The notes beneath the pieces are model-generated. The model made no database searches. It was not told the DNA's origin and saw only the letters and a list, made by a program, of their open reading frames with translations. A stretch of 10,301 nucleotides of DNA, taken from positions 1 through 10,301 of the forward strand of contig ONRO01000207.1 in NCBI GenBank assembly GCA_900320235.1. The letters are read 5' to 3'. Source of the stretch: an uncultured Eubacteriales bacterium. GTDB taxonomy: Bacteria > Bacillota > Clostridia > Oscillospirales > Acutalibacteraceae. Position numbers and translations under genes: made by a program. Below are positions 7,677 through 10,301 of this stretch, in pieces; position 1 is the first letter of the stretch; every line of letters starts with the position of its first letter.

Positions 7677-8720
7677 TTGAAGGCTTGTATTGTAACAGTA
7701 TATAACAGCACAAACTGCGGAAGCTTTCTGCAGGCATATTCTCTTAAATATACCCTTGAGCAGCTCGGGGCAGAGGTGACCTTCCTGAAAACCGGCGTCA
7801 AGAATAACCGGAATATAATGATCGATAAGTCACTGAGATATCTCAAAATGGGAAAGCCCAAAAGAATACCGCCTGAATACAGGAAATATAAGAATTTTGA
7901 GAACTGTCTTAAAAGATTCAGGCTTTGCAGAATGAATCAGAAAGAGCTTTCTCAGCAGGATATCTTTGTTCTCGGAAGCGATGAGATATGGAATGTCTCA
8001 AGAGAGATAATCAGAAAGGCTGATATTTTCTGGGGCTGCGGACTTGAGGGCAATATTATTTCATATGCACCCTCAGTTAATACAGCAACAGAGGACGATA
8101 TGGCACAGGCACCCTATGTAGAGCTTGCCCTTCAGTGTATGAACAGGATATCAGTCCGTGACAGCTATTCAAAGAAGCTTATCTCAGAATATACGGATAA
8201 GCCAATTGAAATACTCTGTGACCCGACCTTTCTTCTTCCGATGGAGGAATACAGCGCACTTGAGGGAAGCTGCCCTTTTGAAGATTTTATCCTTGTATAT
8301 TCAACAGCGGCAAAGTTTACGGATGAGGATAAGAAGGCACTCAGGAAATTTGCTGAAAGCAGGGGCAAAAAGCTTGTTGCATTTCCGCATGATCTGAAAT
8401 GGTGCGATGCGCATGGTCAGGTGCATCCGCTTGACGCCATCGCATATTTTAAAAAGGCAGACTGCGTAATTACAGATACCTTTCACGGAACGGCTCTGTC
8501 ACTGATATTCAATAAGGATTTTCTTGCCCTTCCGAGAGGAAATACAAAGGTAACGGAGCTTCTTGATTTCTTTGAACTTCCGCAGCTTAAGAGAGAAAAT
8601 GCGCAGGGAGTGGAAGAATATTTCCGCAGTACAACTTATTCAAGAGAAAAACTGAATGAACGTATTGCCAGGGAACGTGAAAAAGCTGTAAATTACCTTA
8701 AGGAAGCTATGGGAGTCTGA
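7677..8720 (+). CDS. Second polysaccharide pyruvyl transferase family protein
   Basis: This 347-residue protein is a divergent PS_pyruv_trans member of the short form common in Firmicutes and Bacteroidetes. Signs are the N-terminal CIVTVYNSTNCGSFLQAYSL (4-23), VLGSDEIWN (98-106), ISYAPS (128-133), SVRD (159-162), CDPTFLL (181-187) and ITDTFHGTALSLIF (265-278). H270 in TDTFHG is the counterpart of the active-site histidine. In the motif of the first pyruvyl transferase (GARMHA) an Arg precedes the His, whereas here the sequence is TFH, so the two are not recent duplicates. The start codon is TTG: the next Met is residue 48, and starting there would remove the conserved N-terminus. It begins 19 bases after the DUF616 gene. 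It may pyruvylate a second sugar or have another transferase activity; the family label does not prove the reaction. Confidence 0.87.
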   Translation: MKACIVTVYNSTNCGSFLQAYSLKYTLEQLGAEVTFLKTGVKNNRNIMIDKSLRYLKMGKPKRIPPEYRKYKNFENCLKRFRLCRMNQKELSQQDIFVLGSDEIWNVSREIIRKADIFWGCGLEGNIISYAPSVNTATEDDMAQAPYVELALQCMNRISVRDSYSKKLISEYTDKPIEILCDPTFLLPMEEYSALEGSCPFEDFILVYSTAAKFTDEDKKALRKFAESRGKKLVAFPHDLKWCDAHGQVHPLDAIAYFKKADCVITDTFHGTALSLIFNKDFLALPRGNTKVTELLDFFELPQLKRENAQGVEEYFRSTTYSREKLNERIAREREKAVNYLKEAMGV

Positions 8721-8765
8721 AAGCAGATTTCCGCTTCTTCGTAGATATGAGGAGTGTATTAAAAA
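8721..8765. other. Spacer before the flippase gene
   Basis: This 45-base gap is the longest in the operon. It holds the ribosome binding site of the flippase gene. A weak AAGC/GCTT pairing near 8720-8736 has no following T-run, so it is not a terminator. No promoter is recognised. Confidence 0.5.
8749..8754 (+). promoter_or_regulatory. Ribosome binding site of the flippase gene
   Basis: GAGGAG lies 11 bases before TTG 8766, slightly long but usable spacing. An in-frame TAA at 8760-8762 excludes any earlier start. Confidence 0.6.
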
Positions 8766-10301
8766 TTGAGAAGTAAAAAAGCACTTATCAATACGATTTC
8801 CGGACTTGCGTATGAGGTCGTAGCTGTAATATGCGGACTTGTTCTGCCGTATCTTATCATAAACAACAATGATTACGGTTCAGCTACAAATGGTATCACT
8901 CAGGCGATTGCACAGTTTCTGTCGTGTATTGCACTGATGAAAGCAGGTATCGGCGGTGTTACAAGGGCAGCACTGTATAAGGCTCTTGCAAAAAATGATA
9001 TTGACAAGATCAGTGCGATTATTAAGGCAACGAGCAGCTTTATGAAAAAAATAGCCATTATTTTCACAGGGCTGACAATAGTATTCGCTGTGGGATTCGG
9101 ATTATATATGCAGAACTTCGTTGAACCGGAAAAAAGCTTTGATTTCTGGTTTACTGCGACCCTCGTTGTGATAATCAGCATAGGAACCTTCGGAGAATAT
9201 TTCTTCGGATTTACATATGAAATGCTCCTTAATGCAGATCAGAGACAGTGTGTATTTTCGATAATCAGGATATTCACAACGCTTCTGAACACGATCGTTG
9301 CAATTATTCTTATCAATAATCACTGCACAATACACTGGATAAAGCTCGGAGCATCATTGGTATTCCTGATAAATCCGATAGTAATAAATCTATATGCAAA
9401 ACATAAATATAAGCTCAAAAAAGATGTCAAGCCTGACAAGACAGCTCTTAATCAGCGCTGGGACGCTCTCGGACATGAGGTGGCAAATTTTGTAAATACA
9501 AATACCGATATCATGGTGCTGACCCTTTGCGCTTCTGATATGGCGCTTGTATCGGTTTATACCACACACAATATGATAATTATAGGCATGAGAAAGCTTG
9601 TTAATACCTTTATCAACGGCTTTGGCGCTGCCTTCGGAAATATGTATGCAAGAAAAGAATATGATCTCATGGAGAAGAATTTCCGTATTTATGAGCTTAT
9701 TGTCTTTTCACTTGTATCTGTTCTGTATTCTGTAATGACTGTCGTGTTTGTATCCTTTGCTGTTCTGTATTCAGAACACGATCCGAATGTCGCAAACAGA
9801 GAATTGTATTATCAGCCTGTTTTTGCTGTCATTATTTCTATTGCCGGCGCATTCAGCTGTATCAGGATACCGTATCAGAATATTGTAACTGTTGCAGGCC
9901 ATTTCAAGCAGACAAGAAACGGCGCATTCATGGAGGCAATTCTTAATATCGTTATATCAGTTGCTTGTGTGTTCACCTTTGGTATCGTTGGTGTTGCAAT
10001 AGGAACTCTTGTGGCAAATGTTTTCAGAACGATACAGTATGTTTTCTATATGTCAAGAAATGTTCTGAAAAGACCTGTATGGCACTTTGCAAAGCATACA
10101 ATTATTTTCATGTCTGTTCTGATACTGACAAACGGTATTTCAAGACTTTGCTTCAATGTTGCGGCATCTGATGTTTTTTCATGGCTGATCACAGCGGCTG
10201 AAACTACCTTTGTTGCAATTGCCCTTACTGTTATTTTTGATATTATTTTCTATGGTGATGATCTGAAACGTCTTATGAGCAAAAGCGGCAATATGCTGAA
10301 A
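8766..10301 (+). CDS. Polysaccharide flippase (Wzx-like, MATE/MVF superfamily), 3' partial
   Basis: The frame opened by TTG 8766 stays open for 512 codons to the window edge with no stop. The product is highly hydrophobic, with about twelve or more likely membrane helices (for example near 12-32, 90-115, 127-150, 163-182, 195-211, 308-337, 351-370, 389-409, 443-462 and 470-495). It matches Firmicute polysaccharide transport flippases. The N-terminus ends a first helix in LPYLIINN followed by GSATNGITQ (about 27-46). The middle has the typical segment VANFVNTNTDIMVLT (239-253), and IPYQNIVTVAGHFKQT (368-383) lies in the C-terminal half. It should move the completed undecaprenyl-linked repeat unit from the cytosolic to the outer face for the Wzy-like polymerase. 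An in-frame TAA at 8760-8762 precedes the TTG, and the next Met is residue 58, so TTG is the start. The observed length is already that of a near-complete family member, so probably little is missing. Confidence 0.9.
   Translation, partial: MRSKKALINTISGLAYEVVAVICGLVLPYLIINNNDYGSATNGITQAIAQFLSCIALMKAGIGGVTRAALYKALAKNDIDKISAIIKATSSFMKKIAIIFTGLTIVFAVGFGLYMQNFVEPEKSFDFWFTATLVVIISIGTFGEYFFGFTYEMLLNADQRQCVFSIIRIFTTLLNTIVAIILINNHCTIHWIKLGASLVFLINPIVINLYAKHKYKLKKDVKPDKTALNQRWDALGHEVANFVNTNTDIMVLTLCASDMALVSVYTTHNMIIIGMRKLVNTFINGFGAAFGNMYARKEYDLMEKNFRIYELIVFSLVSVLYSVMTVVFVSFAVLYSEHDPNVANRELYYQPVFAVIISIAGAFSCIRIPYQNIVTVAGHFKQTRNGAFMEAILNIVISVACVFTFGIVGVAIGTLVANVFRTIQYVFYMSRNVLKRPVWHFAKHTIIFMSVLILTNGISRLCFNVAASDVFSWLITAAETTFVAIALTVIFDIIFYGDDLKRLMSKSGNMLK

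Noticed and set aside
8718..8740. Possible hairpin after the second pyruvyl transferase gene, considered as a terminator
   Set aside because: The stem is only about four base pairs and is not followed by a T-run.
8747..8776. Nine-codon ORF (ATG 8747 to TAA 8776) overlapping the flippase start, considered as a leader peptide
   Set aside because: It has no ribosome site of its own, and its first codons are the ribosome site of the flippase gene.
9965..10171. 68-residue + strand open frame near the right edge
   Set aside because: It lies in another frame inside the flippase gene, whose own frame encodes well-formed membrane helices.

Overview
The window is one continuous run of eight genes, all on the + strand and packed tightly (gaps of 0 to 45 bases, with two short overlaps). 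It reads as the middle of a Wzx/Wzy-type surface polysaccharide (capsule or exopolysaccharide) operon. The moderately AT-rich coding sequence, strong AGA/AGG arginine use, AAGGAG-type ribosome binding sites and GTG/TTG starts point to a low-to-mid GC Firmicute. The style fits a gut or rumen Ruminococcus-like Clostridia member, but that genus-level guess is an inference. No transposase, tRNA, rRNA, CRISPR array or phage gene was seen.

Layout: (1) 123-2165, a beta-propeller domain fused to a GT2 glycosyltransferase; (2) 2181-3371, a GT4 glycosyltransferase; (3) 3352-4224, a rhamnosyltransferase-like GT2; (4) 4234-5457, a polysaccharide pyruvyl transferase-family protein with a GTG start; (5) 5458-6753, a multi-membrane-span O-antigen polymerase/ligase-like protein (Wzy); (6) 6728-7657, a DUF616 (TOD1/MUCI70-type) glycosyltransferase-domain protein with a charged helical N-terminus; (7) 7677-8720, a second, divergent pyruvyl transferase-family protein with a TTG start; (8) 8766 to the window end, a flippase (Wzx-like, MATE/MVF superfamily) with a TTG start that runs off the right edge. 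Bases 1-122 hold the ribosome binding site of gene 1 and no convincing gene.

Working model (inference from family membership): the two GT2 enzymes, the GT4 and probably the DUF616 protein build a lipid-linked repeat unit on the cytoplasmic face. One or both pyruvyl transferase-family proteins add acidic pyruvyl ketals. The flippase moves the unit across the membrane and the Wzy-like protein polymerises it outside. The initiating phosphoglycosyl transferase, the chain-length/tyrosine-kinase regulators and the nucleotide-sugar synthesis genes are not here, so the operon should extend beyond one or both edges. No terminator or confident promoter lies between genes, which agrees with a single transcript.

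The least ordinary items are the propeller-GT2 fusion, the pair of unlike pyruvyl transferase homologues in one operon, and the DUF616 protein. No wholly new system could be demonstrated from sequence alone.
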